This document shows positions 1 to 5,352 of a stretch of DNA of 7,290 nucleotides, in pieces; the stretch's first letter is position 1; the number at the start of each line of letters is the position of its first letter. The position numbers and the translations under genes were made by a program. The stretch covers positions 1-7,290 of the forward strand of contig WFZN01000011.1 of NCBI GenBank assembly GCA_015489555.1, written 5' to 3'. The DNA comes from Candidatus Dojkabacteria bacterium (GTDB lineage: Bacteria > Patescibacteriota > Dojkabacteria > GCA-002793355). The notes under the pieces are model-generated. The model made no database searches. It worked only from the letters and a program-made list of their open reading frames with translations, and was not told where the DNA came from.

Positions 1-2
1 TA

Positions 3-1649
3 AGAGACAGCCCCCTCTTTTGCGGGGGTGCCCCCGCCCCCTACCACATTGGATTTTGGTGGCTTACAGGACTTTTAATGCGCATAACCTCAAACTATAA
101 CCTTGTATTCTGGATAAGAGTGCTTGCAATCTTTTCATTTATTGCCTTAGTGTTAGGTTTTAGACGCCTAACCTATATTATTACCAAGAACAAAACCATC
201 TCCAACCTAAGTCCGCTTGTTTTTGTTATTGATCCTTCCTTGGAAGGTTTGTTGCTTTTAGAAAAGATTCAGTATCTTAAAGATTACGGTTTGCTGGGAT
301 ATCTAAAAAATGTTCTACAAACCAAACTATTCTTCCAATCCCTCCCTTACCATGCCAAAGACCCTGTTTTACTTTTTTGGAACCTTAACACTTTATTAAA
401 TCAGCCTCATTTTATTATGGGATTTGCTTTGTTTGTATGGTTAATAATTATCTGGTATTATGCAGTGCATCAAAAAAGAATTAAAATAAGACTTTTTTAT
501 GAACTTTTTTTAGCGGTAGGCACCATATTACTCTTTTTTGTGCATAGGCCATCTTTTGGAGCGTGGGGATTTTTTCACTTTTCGCTGGCGATAATATTGC
601 TTTATAGAGGCATTAAGCGTTTACTCCTAAATATTTTTTACAAAAATAAACAATTTGTAGCACCTTTAAAAGAGATTTTTCAAAAAAGCCTACCTTTTAT
701 CAGTATAGGAACTTTACTTGGGGCAAGTGTAGTGTTCGTTTATCTACGTTTAGTCGGGCAGTTGGGGGCAAACCTAATGAATCAGATAAAACGAGAATGG
801 GGGTTTTTATACAATGTCTCAGAATTTTACAGTAGTTACAAATTTGCTCTGGCGAAATGGATTGTGTTTTGGTACTACAATTTAGGCTTTAGCATCTTTT
901 TAATTCCGCTAGGGATTTTGATTTATAAAAAGATATTAAATGTAAAGAGTAAAGAATGGTCTCGCCAAGGTTTTGCTAGCGTACAGTCGCTTACTGGGTA
1001 TGCAGTGTTTCTAACCGGCCTTTTGTTATTTGCTTTTGCAAATACCTTTAAATTTTATCCAGATACGGCAGTAGGACACAAGTTAATAAATAGTGCATTT
1101 TATCTTTGTGGGATCTGGATATTTATAAGTTTGTATGCGTTTTTAAAGAGTAGGTTAATTGTTGGCAAATTTATGATATTTTTGTTAATTTTGCTATGGT
1201 CTGTTAATTTGGGTCTAAACCTATATCCCTATTTTGTTAAAGGATACGCCAAATTTAGCTTACCTACACAATCTCGGTTGGTAAGATGGCTAAAAAGGAA
1301 TACTAACCCTAATGAATGTATCTTGGCTTTAACGTACAATACTTGGGAGATTACCGCAGCAGGCCGTAGCGTTTACCTTGGTTGGGATTACTACCCTTGG
1401 AGTATGGGCTATAACACATTAGAGCGCAGGTTAGAGCTACAACATTTAATTGATACAATCAAAAATCCCAGTATATCAACTTATCAAAAAAGGAAACAAG
1501 TCTGTAATTTTGTTAAAGAACGTAATATACGTTATGTGTATGTGGAAGACACTAGGTATGTGGAGCGAAATATAACGAAGTCGATGTTCAAGGGCGTGCT
1601 TACTGTTCGGAATGCTTTGGGGAACGGCATGTTTCTGGGTTGCAGGTAA
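3..1649 (+). CDS. GT-C-like multi-pass membrane protein, 5' end outside window
   Basis: The reading frame is open from the first bases of the window, so the ATG at 78 is probably internal and the true start lies upstream. The 25 codons before that ATG encode a stretch with Asp-Ser-Pro, Cys-Gly-Gly-Ala and Pro-Tyr-His-Ile-Gly-Phe. This resembles the first-loop region, ending in PYHxGF, of large GT-C/GT39-like membrane proteins. About nine further hydrophobic segments follow (counting from the first visible codon, roughly 34-55, 135-155, 161-181, 185-203, 233-253, 287-312, 330-352, 367-385, 390-415). A C-terminal soluble part of about 130 residues follows, with an AAGRSVYLGWDYY segment and an IRYVYVEDTRY segment, both typical of the extracytoplasmic tails in such proteins. 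The family would transfer sugars from polyprenyl carriers in the envelope, but I see no catalytic Asp pair in this part, so activity is inferred. Base composition is AT-rich. It could also be a non-catalytic GT-C relative of unknown function. Confidence 0.75.
   Translation, partial: RDSPLFCGGAPAPYHIGFWWLTGLLMRITSNYNLVFWIRVLAIFSFIALVLGFRRLTYIITKNKTISNLSPLVFVIDPSLEGLLLLEKIQYLKDYGLLGYLKNVLQTKLFFQSLPYHAKDPVLLFWNLNTLLNQPHFIMGFALFVWLIIIWYYAVHQKRIKIRLFYELFLAVGTILLFFVHRPSFGAWGFFHFSLAIILLYRGIKRLLLNIFYKNKQFVAPLKEIFQKSLPFISIGTLLGASVVFVYLRLVGQLGANLMNQIKREWGFLYNVSEFYSSYKFALAKWIVFWYYNLGFSIFLIPLGILIYKKILNVKSKEWSRQGFASVQSLTGYAVFLTGLLLFAFANTFKFYPDTAVGHKLINSAFYLCGIWIFISLYAFLKSRLIVGKFMIFLLILLWSVNLGLNLYPYFVKGYAKFSLPTQSRLVRWLKRNTNPNECILALTYNTWEITAAGRSVYLGWDYYPWSMGYNTLERRLELQHLIDTIKNPSISTYQKRKQVCNFVKERNIRYVYVEDTRYVERNITKSMFKGVLTVRNALGNGMFLGCR
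22..37. repeat. Perfect GC inverted repeat inside coding sequence
   Basis: GCGGGGG (22-28) and CCCCCGC (31-37) form a perfect 7-bp inverted repeat with a 2-base spacer. Another CCCCC at 11-15 could pair with the same G-run. It lies inside the open frame of the membrane protein, where it encodes Cys-Gly-Gly-Ala-Pro-Ala, so it is probably a by-product of Gly/Ala/Pro codons in an otherwise AT-rich gene. A role in mRNA structure is possible but not shown. Confidence 0.5.
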
Positions 1650-1652
1650 TTG

Positions 1653-1658
1653 TATAAT
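1653..1658 (+). promoter_or_regulatory. TATAAT -10 box, leaderless-type promoter of the 1665 gene
   Basis: A perfect TATAAT starts 3 bases after the stop codon (1647-1649) of the membrane protein. Six bases (acaggt) separate it from the ATG at 1665, so a sigma70-type start of transcription would fall on the A of that ATG. I see no convincing -35 hexamer at 16-18 bases upstream. The box suggests that the downstream gene has its own promoter rather than depending only on read-through. Confidence 0.6.
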
Positions 1659-1664
1659 ACAGGT

Positions 1665-2945
1665 ATGGGGAGGGGAGTTAATGGATCGCGTCCTACATCC
1701 GAATCCAGGCCTTTAGAGATTATGGGAGCAATGCGCGATGTGGCTGTTTCGTTTGGTGGAGAGTTTATAGAGGCGGCTCAAGAAGAATGGAGGTCAGTTT
1801 TCCCTAGAGGAGCGCGTACGTATCTTCTGGAGGCGCTACAAGATTGTGTACTTGGCTGTAGTTGGCCTTTTGTGCCCGGAGAAGCTATGCCTCGTCTATT
1901 TGCAGATGTGCTTGGTTTAGATCCGAGGTTGGTGTGGTTTCTCCTATCTTCAGAACCTTTCCCCCTTGAAGCTAGACAATTTGATCTTCTACAGTATAGT
2001 CCAGGTTCTGTTAAGGAGCTTACTTTAAGTAAAGCTAGGGAGAGGGTGTCGCGGGTCTTCGGGTGGGTAAGAGATAGGGTCCCGTCGTGGTTAGAGGGTT
2101 CTCTAGGGAGAGTTTTGATGACGAATGGGGAAGATTCTCCCGTGAGTTTCTACAATACTGATGGGGTAGCCTCTGGGGGGAGTTTTAAGGACCCATTTAC
2201 AAAGTATATTATAGTTGATGCTGTAACCGAAGCAGGGGCTTATGGTTTGTTCCGTTTCTTACGACTTGTTTTTGAAAAACCCTGGTTGGTAGGAGGTGAG
2301 TCAAGGCTCCCACAAATTCTGCAGAATGTTTTAAGCGCCGTAGGGTTTGCGAAAAGGAATAAAGAACTTTCTATGTACGACATTAGACAACATAGAACCC
2401 AAGAGCTTTTACGGATAGATGATGAGCTTTACAAGATGATTTTTACCTATGTCAAGGGGTTGTTAAGAAGTGCAAGGACATCTGAGCCTGACGAGAGATT
2501 GGCCATCAGTTGGGTTGCCGCGTTACATAAGTATATTAACAACTCTTTTAAGGTCAGTGGGCGAGGGCCTGTTGCCAGGGATTCCCTATCTTTTTCTGGA
2601 CATCGTTGGGAGCACCCTAAGGTTATAAGGGATATCTGGGAAATCAAAAGAAAGCTCATTACCTACATGGTTGAGCGTATTAGGCAGGAGAGTGAGCAGT
2701 CGTCTTTTGTTCTTTGGGGGGTAGGAGACAATGTCTTATCATGGCTTGGTGATTTAAATGGGGCTTGGCGTGGGGTAACGGGTGAAGCTCTATATGCCTT
2801 ACATGAGTCTGAGGTTTTAGACGAAGTAACTAAGGTTGTTAAACGTCAGTTAAAAGAAAATCCGGGGACTAAGGGAAGACTCGAAGAGGCTTGGGGGGGA
2901 ATTTTCGGCAACTTGGATGGATTCCCAGGTACGTTGCATGAGTAG
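1665..2945 (+). CDS. Hypothetical tryptophan-rich, mostly helical soluble protein
   Basis: This is a 426-residue protein that I do not recognise. I chose the ATG at 1665 because a perfect -10 box ends 6 bases before it. A TTG at 1650 in the same frame lies upstream of that box and is less likely, and an ATG at 1722 is a possible internal alternative. The protein has no signal peptide and no clear transmembrane segment. It looks mainly alpha-helical, with more than a dozen Trp, a Cys pair in DCVLGCSW near residue 65, and a charged C-terminal third with helices such as EVLDEVTKVVKRQLKE. No nucleotide-binding, metal-binding or catalytic motif is visible. Sampled sequence lines give about 38-52% G+C against about 25-35% in most of the sampled parts of the preceding gene, so it may have a different origin or different selection. 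It lies between an envelope protein and a SIMPL protein but shares no visible operon signal with either. The frame is clean and codon-like throughout, so it is very likely a real gene of unknown function. Confidence 0.8.
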   Translation: MGRGVNGSRPTSESRPLEIMGAMRDVAVSFGGEFIEAAQEEWRSVFPRGARTYLLEALQDCVLGCSWPFVPGEAMPRLFADVLGLDPRLVWFLLSSEPFPLEARQFDLLQYSPGSVKELTLSKARERVSRVFGWVRDRVPSWLEGSLGRVLMTNGEDSPVSFYNTDGVASGGSFKDPFTKYIIVDAVTEAGAYGLFRFLRLVFEKPWLVGGESRLPQILQNVLSAVGFAKRNKELSMYDIRQHRTQELLRIDDELYKMIFTYVKGLLRSARTSEPDERLAISWVAALHKYINNSFKVSGRGPVARDSLSFSGHRWEHPKVIRDIWEIKRKLITYMVERIRQESEQSSFVLWGVGDNVLSWLGDLNGAWRGVTGEALYALHESEVLDEVTKVVKRQLKENPGTKGRLEEAWGGIFGNLDGFPGTLHE

Positions 2946-3075
2946 ATCAAATGGGATGTTATAGACGCATTCTTAGCAGTTGGTTTTTGTCAGGGCAGGA
3001 TAGTTAGAATCTTGCGAAATAGTTAATACATTACGACGCCTTTTAAGAGGTTTTGTATCACGATTTGTCTGTAGG

Positions 3076-3104
3076 TTGACTATCTTTTTTAAAACCATTA
3101 TAAT
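3076..3104 (+). promoter_or_regulatory. Near-consensus sigma70 promoter, leaderless-type, for the SIMPL gene
   Basis: TTGACT (3076-3081) is followed by a 17-base A/T-rich spacer and a perfect TATAAT (3099-3104). Six bases (gaaata) then lead to the ATG at 3111, so the predicted start of transcription coincides with the start codon and there is no room for a Shine-Dalgarno site. This is the strongest promoter visible in the window. The preceding stretch from 2946 to 3075 shows no gene and no clear terminator. Confidence 0.8.
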
Positions 3105-3110
3105 GAAATA

Positions 3111-3851
3111 ATGTTAAGCCTTACCAAAAAGCAAACCCTTAGAATAATCTGCTGTTTAGTAACTTTCTTAATTATAGGCATTGTTTTATGGAAACTTTCA
3201 AACATTTTAAATAACAGTAATTTAGGGCAGCAGGGGGCAAACCTTAAAGAGTATTCCACCTTAACAGTTGAAGGGGAAGGAAGCGTGGAGTATACCTCTT
3301 CTCAAACCTTGGTGCGTGTTCAGATTGAGAAAACCGGCTCAAGTCTAACATTAGTAAAAATACAACTTAAAAATGTTGCTAACACGGTGGTTAAGGCTCT
3401 TAAAGATATAGTAGATTCAAAATTTATACATTTTAATGGCATTAATACAGGCAGGACTTATTGGCAAAAAGATTATAAATATTACGGCAGGTATGTATTA
3501 GAGATCCGCCCGATTGATAGGGACACAGCTAAAAAAGTATATAACGCTCTAGAAGATCTTGACGATGTAAAGGTAGAAATATACGATTACAATGATGCCG
3601 AAGCCCTAAAGTCGTTAAAAGAGCAGGCAGTTTTAAAGGCAATAGAAGATGCTAAACGTAAGGCAGAGTTATACGCTCAAAATTTGGGTGTAAAGATAGT
3701 AAAAGTAAAAGAGTTTGAGGTGTTTGACGGTAGGGAGGTTATGCCTCTTTATTTACGAGCTCAGGAAGGGGAAGCTCCAGCAGAAATACCGTTACCAACA
3801 AATAAACAAAAAGTAAGTGCACGGGTAAGGGTTGTGTTTGTGGCAGAGTAG
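3111..3851 (+). CDS. SIMPL domain (DUF541) membrane-anchored protein
   Basis: This 246-residue protein starts with a short basic stretch (LTKKQTLR) followed by one hydrophobic segment at about residues 10-29. That fits a signal anchor or uncleaved signal peptide, placing the rest outside the cytoplasmic membrane. From about residue 48 to the end it matches the SIMPL/DUF541 pattern. The domain opens with LTVEGEGSVEYTSSQTLVRV (the family's T-V-x-G-x-G-x-V start). A middle part carries Asn-Gly-Ile-Asn-Thr-Gly and a Tyr-rich strand. A long Ala/Lys-rich helix (AVLKAIEDAKRKAELYAQNL) is followed by the closing strand VSARVRVVFVAE. Length is normal for the family. The biochemical role of SIMPL proteins is poorly defined: Brucella BP26 and E. 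coli YggE belong here and are linked to the envelope and stress. The ATG is fixed by the strong promoter 6 bases upstream. It is probably transcribed alone. Confidence 0.9.
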   Translation: MLSLTKKQTLRIICCLVTFLIIGIVLWKLSNILNNSNLGQQGANLKEYSTLTVEGEGSVEYTSSQTLVRVQIEKTGSSLTLVKIQLKNVANTVVKALKDIVDSKFIHFNGINTGRTYWQKDYKYYGRYVLEIRPIDRDTAKKVYNALEDLDDVKVEIYDYNDAEALKSLKEQAVLKAIEDAKRKAELYAQNLGVKIVKVKEFEVFDGREVMPLYLRAQEGEAPAEIPLPTNKQKVSARVRVVFVAE

Positions 3852-3919
3852 ATACGGACGAAGGCTTTTGTGAGGAAGAGAACTTTGTTAAGCATGTTGG
3901 TTTAGGGCCGGAATCAATG

Positions 3920-3933
3920 TGGTTGTTTAACCA
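3920..3933. repeat. Small inverted repeat just upstream of a TATAAT box
   Basis: TGGTT (3920-3924), a 4-base spacer and AACCA (3929-3933) form a perfect 5-bp inverted repeat. A perfect TATAAT follows at 3937-3942. No T-run follows the repeat, so it is not a good terminator for the SIMPL gene. It could be an operator-like site or chance. The TATAAT has no good -35 box, and no start codon lies at leaderless distance from it. Confidence 0.3.
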
Positions 3934-3948
3934 TGATATAATGATTTG

Positions 3949-3977
3949 TTAGGATAATCTGTGCTTGATATTATAGT
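3949..3977 (+). promoter_or_regulatory. Candidate promoter for the 3990 ORF
   Basis: TATAGT (3972-3977) matches five of six -10 consensus positions, and a weak TTAGGA (3949-3954) lies 17 bases upstream. The start of transcription would fall near 3984, giving a leader of only about 6 bases before the ATG at 3990. The alternative TATAAT at 3937-3942 would give a leader of about 40 bases that contains AGGA (3979-3982), seven bases before the ATG, as a possible weak ribosome-binding site. Confidence 0.4.
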
Positions 3978-3989
3978 TAGGACTGTAAG

Positions 3990-4334
3990 ATGAGAGAGCT
4001 ACCGCATCTTTCGGGGGAATTTGGACCATTGGCGATAGGGGAACCGATGCCAGAGGCGGCTGTTTGTGTGGCAAATGCTCCGTATCGGGTCGCGGAGGCA
4101 CTAGGTAGAGCAATATCTACAGGGCCAGACGTGGTTACACGAGCAATGGCTGAGGTAGAAAGGGCTGGTAAACAGGCCATACTGGCAGGGCTAGAAAAGT
4201 TGCGCAGGTGGTATCCTGAAAGTGGTTTCTTAAAAAGAGTAAGGCGCATATTTATTGGTGGGGGGTGGGGATTATTTATGAAGGCACTTGTTGATAGAGC
4301 AACAATGGGTATGCTAAGCGCTGAGAGGCAGTAG
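3990..4334 (+). CDS. Hypothetical protein, first part of a split reading frame
   Basis: This 114-residue ORF has no homology that I recognise. An in-frame TAG at 3978-3980 makes the ATG at 3990 the first possible ATG. The N-terminal half is Ala/Gly/Pro-rich with short helices (EAAVCVANAPYRVAEALG, then VVTRAMAEVERAGKQAILAG). A basic segment (RRWYPESGFLKRVRRIF) precedes a Gly-rich hydrophobic patch (GGGWGLFMKALV). Sampled lines are near 57% G+C at the start, much higher than the AT-rich neighbours. The ORF ends at TAG 4332-4334, but coding-like sequence continues at once in the -1 frame (4325-4546). The two parts may therefore have been one protein of about 185 residues with a C-terminal membrane helix. 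I cannot tell whether the break is a real frameshift, a sequencing error, or two overlapping genes. Confidence 0.6.
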   Translation: MRELPHLSGEFGPLAIGEPMPEAAVCVANAPYRVAEALGRAISTGPDVVTRAMAEVERAGKQAILAGLEKLRRWYPESGFLKRVRRIFIGGGWGLFMKALVDRATMGMLSAERQ

Positions 4335-4546
4335 AGGGGCAGGTTGTACCAGAAGCAATACATAACCTCGTGGAACGGTATGGTGATCTTGCTTTTAGGG
4401 TATTGCCAGAGTATTTAAGCGCTATGACTGGGATTTCGCCAGATAGGATAGCATTTTATATGCTTGCTGGAGAGGTATGGTTAGGTCTGGCATTGATGGT
4501 GGTAGGGGTTTATATCAAAACAGCAAAGCCGAGAATACATAAATAA
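4325..4546 (+). CDS. Out-of-frame continuation with C-terminal membrane helix
   Basis: This frame opens after a TGA at 4322-4324 and runs clean to TAA 4544-4546, overlapping the end of the 114-residue ORF by 10 bases. It encodes about 73 residues, beginning EAVEGQVVPEAIHNLVERYG. A likely transmembrane helix (AFYMLAGEVWLGLALMVVGV) and a short basic tail (KTAKPRIHK) follow, suggesting a tail anchored in the membrane with the basic end in the cytoplasm. It has no ATG near its beginning: in-frame candidates are GTG 4370, TTG 4403 and ATG 4424, none with a visible ribosome-binding site. This favours its being the 3' part of the 3990 gene, reached by a -1 shift (or a lost base) between 4323 and 4334. 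No classic slippery heptamer is visible there. The product is unrecognised. Confidence 0.5.
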   Translation, partial: EAVEGQVVPEAIHNLVERYGDLAFRVLPEYLSAMTGISPDRIAFYMLAGEVWLGLALMVVGVYIKTAKPRIHK

Positions 4547-4558
4547 ATTTTTCATTTG

Positions 4559-4616
4559 GGAGTGCGTAAACTGGCACGGTTTTTGCTGCCGTAATGTAGT
4601 TTACTGACTCCGTTTT
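4559..4616 (+). terminator. Long imperfect hairpin with short T-run
   Basis: GGAGT-gc-GTAAACT (4559-4572) pairs with AGTTTAC-tg-ACTCC (4598-4611): 12 of 14 positions match, with a 2-by-2 internal mismatch. The 25-base interior can form a further small stem, either ACGGT/GCCGT or GGCA/TGCC. GTTTT follows (4612-4616). It begins 12 bases after the TAA that ends the split ORF, so a transcription terminator for that locus is the simplest reading. The long stem and alternative inner stems also allow a structured RNA. Confidence 0.5.
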
Positions 4617-4618
4617 AC

Positions 4619-4651
4619 TATGTACCCTTTTGAACGTACATAATCGTTTTT
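4619..4651 (+). terminator. Second hairpin with T-run
   Basis: TATGTAC (4619-4625) and GTACATA (4636-4642) form a perfect 7-bp stem with a 10-base loop, followed four bases later by TTTTT (4647-4651). It lies directly after the first hairpin, so the two may act as a tandem terminator before the AlkD-like gene. The stem is AT-rich and would be weak alone. Its loop and 3' arm overlap the -35 box and spacer of a candidate promoter at 4630-4658. Confidence 0.4.
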
Positions 4652-4658
4652 GTATAGT
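4630..4658 (+). promoter_or_regulatory. Candidate upstream promoter of the AlkD-like gene
   Basis: TTGAAC (4630-4635), a 17-base spacer and TATAGT (4653-4658) make a plausible sigma70-type promoter. Transcription would start near 4665, leaving a leader of about 27 bases with no Shine-Dalgarno site. The -10 region shares the ten bases TATAGTTAGG with the promoter region at 3972-3981. Confidence 0.45.
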
Positions 4659-4677
4659 TAGGGGCTTCGGGCTATTT

Positions 4678-4686
4678 TGGTATACT
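4678..4686 (+). promoter_or_regulatory. Extended -10, leaderless-type promoter of the AlkD-like gene
   Basis: TGG-TATACT (4678-4686) fits an extended -10 element (TGn before the hexamer). Only five bases (tttct) separate it from the ATG at 4692, so the transcript could begin at or next to the start codon. This supports ATG 4692 as the start over the in-frame TTG at 4677. It may act with, or instead of, the promoter at 4630-4658. Confidence 0.5.
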
Positions 4687-4691
4687 TTTCT

Positions 4692-5258
4692 ATGAAAGGG
4701 ACTTTACAGAAGATCCAACAAGATCTAAGAGTCTTAGCTTCCGAGCGCGCGTTAAAAAGTTGGGAAAAATCTACTCCTACTGCTACTAAAATCTATGGAG
4801 TATCAGTGGCAGATATTAATAACTTGGTGAAAAAGTACTATAAAGATTCAAGCTTCCCGCTAGTAGAGGCACTCTGGAATAGTGGTTATCTTGAAAGTCG
4901 CCTTTTAGCTGCAAAATTATTAGGGAGAATTTGTAAAAAGGATCCCGATAAAGCATTGGAGCTTCTAAAACATTGGGCAAAAACTATTACTAATTGGGCG
5001 GTTTGTGATACACTTGCTACACAGGGTATTCGAAAAATTGCAAGACTTAAGCAGACTGAAATTTTTAAGATCGCTAAACAACTTGTGCAGTCTGACAATT
5101 GATGGGAGCGTCGTTTAGGGTTAGTTCTTCTTATAAATTATGCAAAAGAACAAGCTTTAAAATCACAGATTTTAGAGATAGTAAACATGGTTAAAGGTGA
5201 CAAAGAACACTATGTTAAAAAGGCAGTGAAGTGGGTGTTAAGAAAGATGGGGAAATAA
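4692..5258 (+). pseudogene. AlkD-like DNA alkylation repair glycosylase, interrupted by in-frame TGA
   Basis: The frame encodes 136 residues, a TGA at 5100-5102, then 51 more residues in the same frame up to TAA 5256-5258. Both halves match the AlkD/AlkC HEAT-repeat DNA glycosylase family (COG4912), which removes bulky or positively charged alkylated bases such as N3- and N7-alkylpurines. The N-terminal part has IYGVSVADINNLVKKY, the family's G-V-x-x-x-x-x-x-L-x-K-x-Y region. Trp102 and Asp106 (NWAVCD) correspond to Trp109 and Asp113 of Bacillus cereus AlkD. After the TGA, WERR supplies an Arg 39 residues from Trp102, the same spacing as Trp109 to Arg148, and a Trp near codon 181 matches Trp187. 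Termination at the TGA would thus remove a catalytic Arg and a DNA-contacting Trp. A total of 188 codons is short but plausible (B. cereus AlkD is about 237). It may be a recent pseudogene, a sequence error, or a read-through gene. No SECIS-like element was evident. Confidence 0.8.
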
Positions 5259-5321
5259 CCTATGTAAGTTAACCACTTAAAAGCGGTAATGAAAGATTAT
5301 TACAAAAGTTATTTCCTTTTT
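5251..5321 (+). terminator. Inverted repeat with T-run after the AlkD-like gene
   Basis: GGAAATAAC (5251-5259), which includes the TAA stop codon, pairs perfectly with GTTATTTCC (5308-5316), followed by TTTTT (5317-5321). Between them lies a second small hairpin, 5286-5292 with 5297-5303, closing on a 4-base loop. The 48-base interval is long for a standard intrinsic terminator, but the 9-bp stem plus T-run at the gene end, facing a convergent gene, fits one. On the minus strand the repeat is not followed by a T-run, so I see no strong terminator for alaS. Confidence 0.5.
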
Positions 5322-5352
5322 ACCAGAGGATTTTTATTAGTTAACCTTAGGA

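Noticed and set aside
1681..1716. ATG at 1681 preceded by a purine-rich AGGGGAG that looks like a ribosome-binding site
   Set aside because: It opens only an 11-codon frame. The G-rich sequence is explained by the Met-Gly-Arg-Gly codons of the gene that starts at 1665.
2447..2659. 70-codon minus-strand frame inside the 1665 gene
   Set aside because: It is fully antisense to a long clean frame, has no promoter or ribosome-binding site, and shows no protein-like features.
2951..3007. Possible 18-codon peptide between the 1665 gene and the SIMPL gene
   Set aside because: No promoter at leaderless distance, no ribosome-binding site and no distinctive features.
3977..4363. 128-codon minus-strand frame opposite the split ORF
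   Set aside because: Its Ser/Pro/Leu-rich composition is typical of an antisense shadow. The plus-strand frames have better helices and a membrane segment. Because the locus is unassigned, the rejection is less certain than for the others.
5100..5104. TGATG stop-start overlap at the AlkD-like TGA, as if a second gene restarts
   Set aside because: The ATG is in another frame and gives a short peptide unlike the family. The family-like sequence continues in the original frame.
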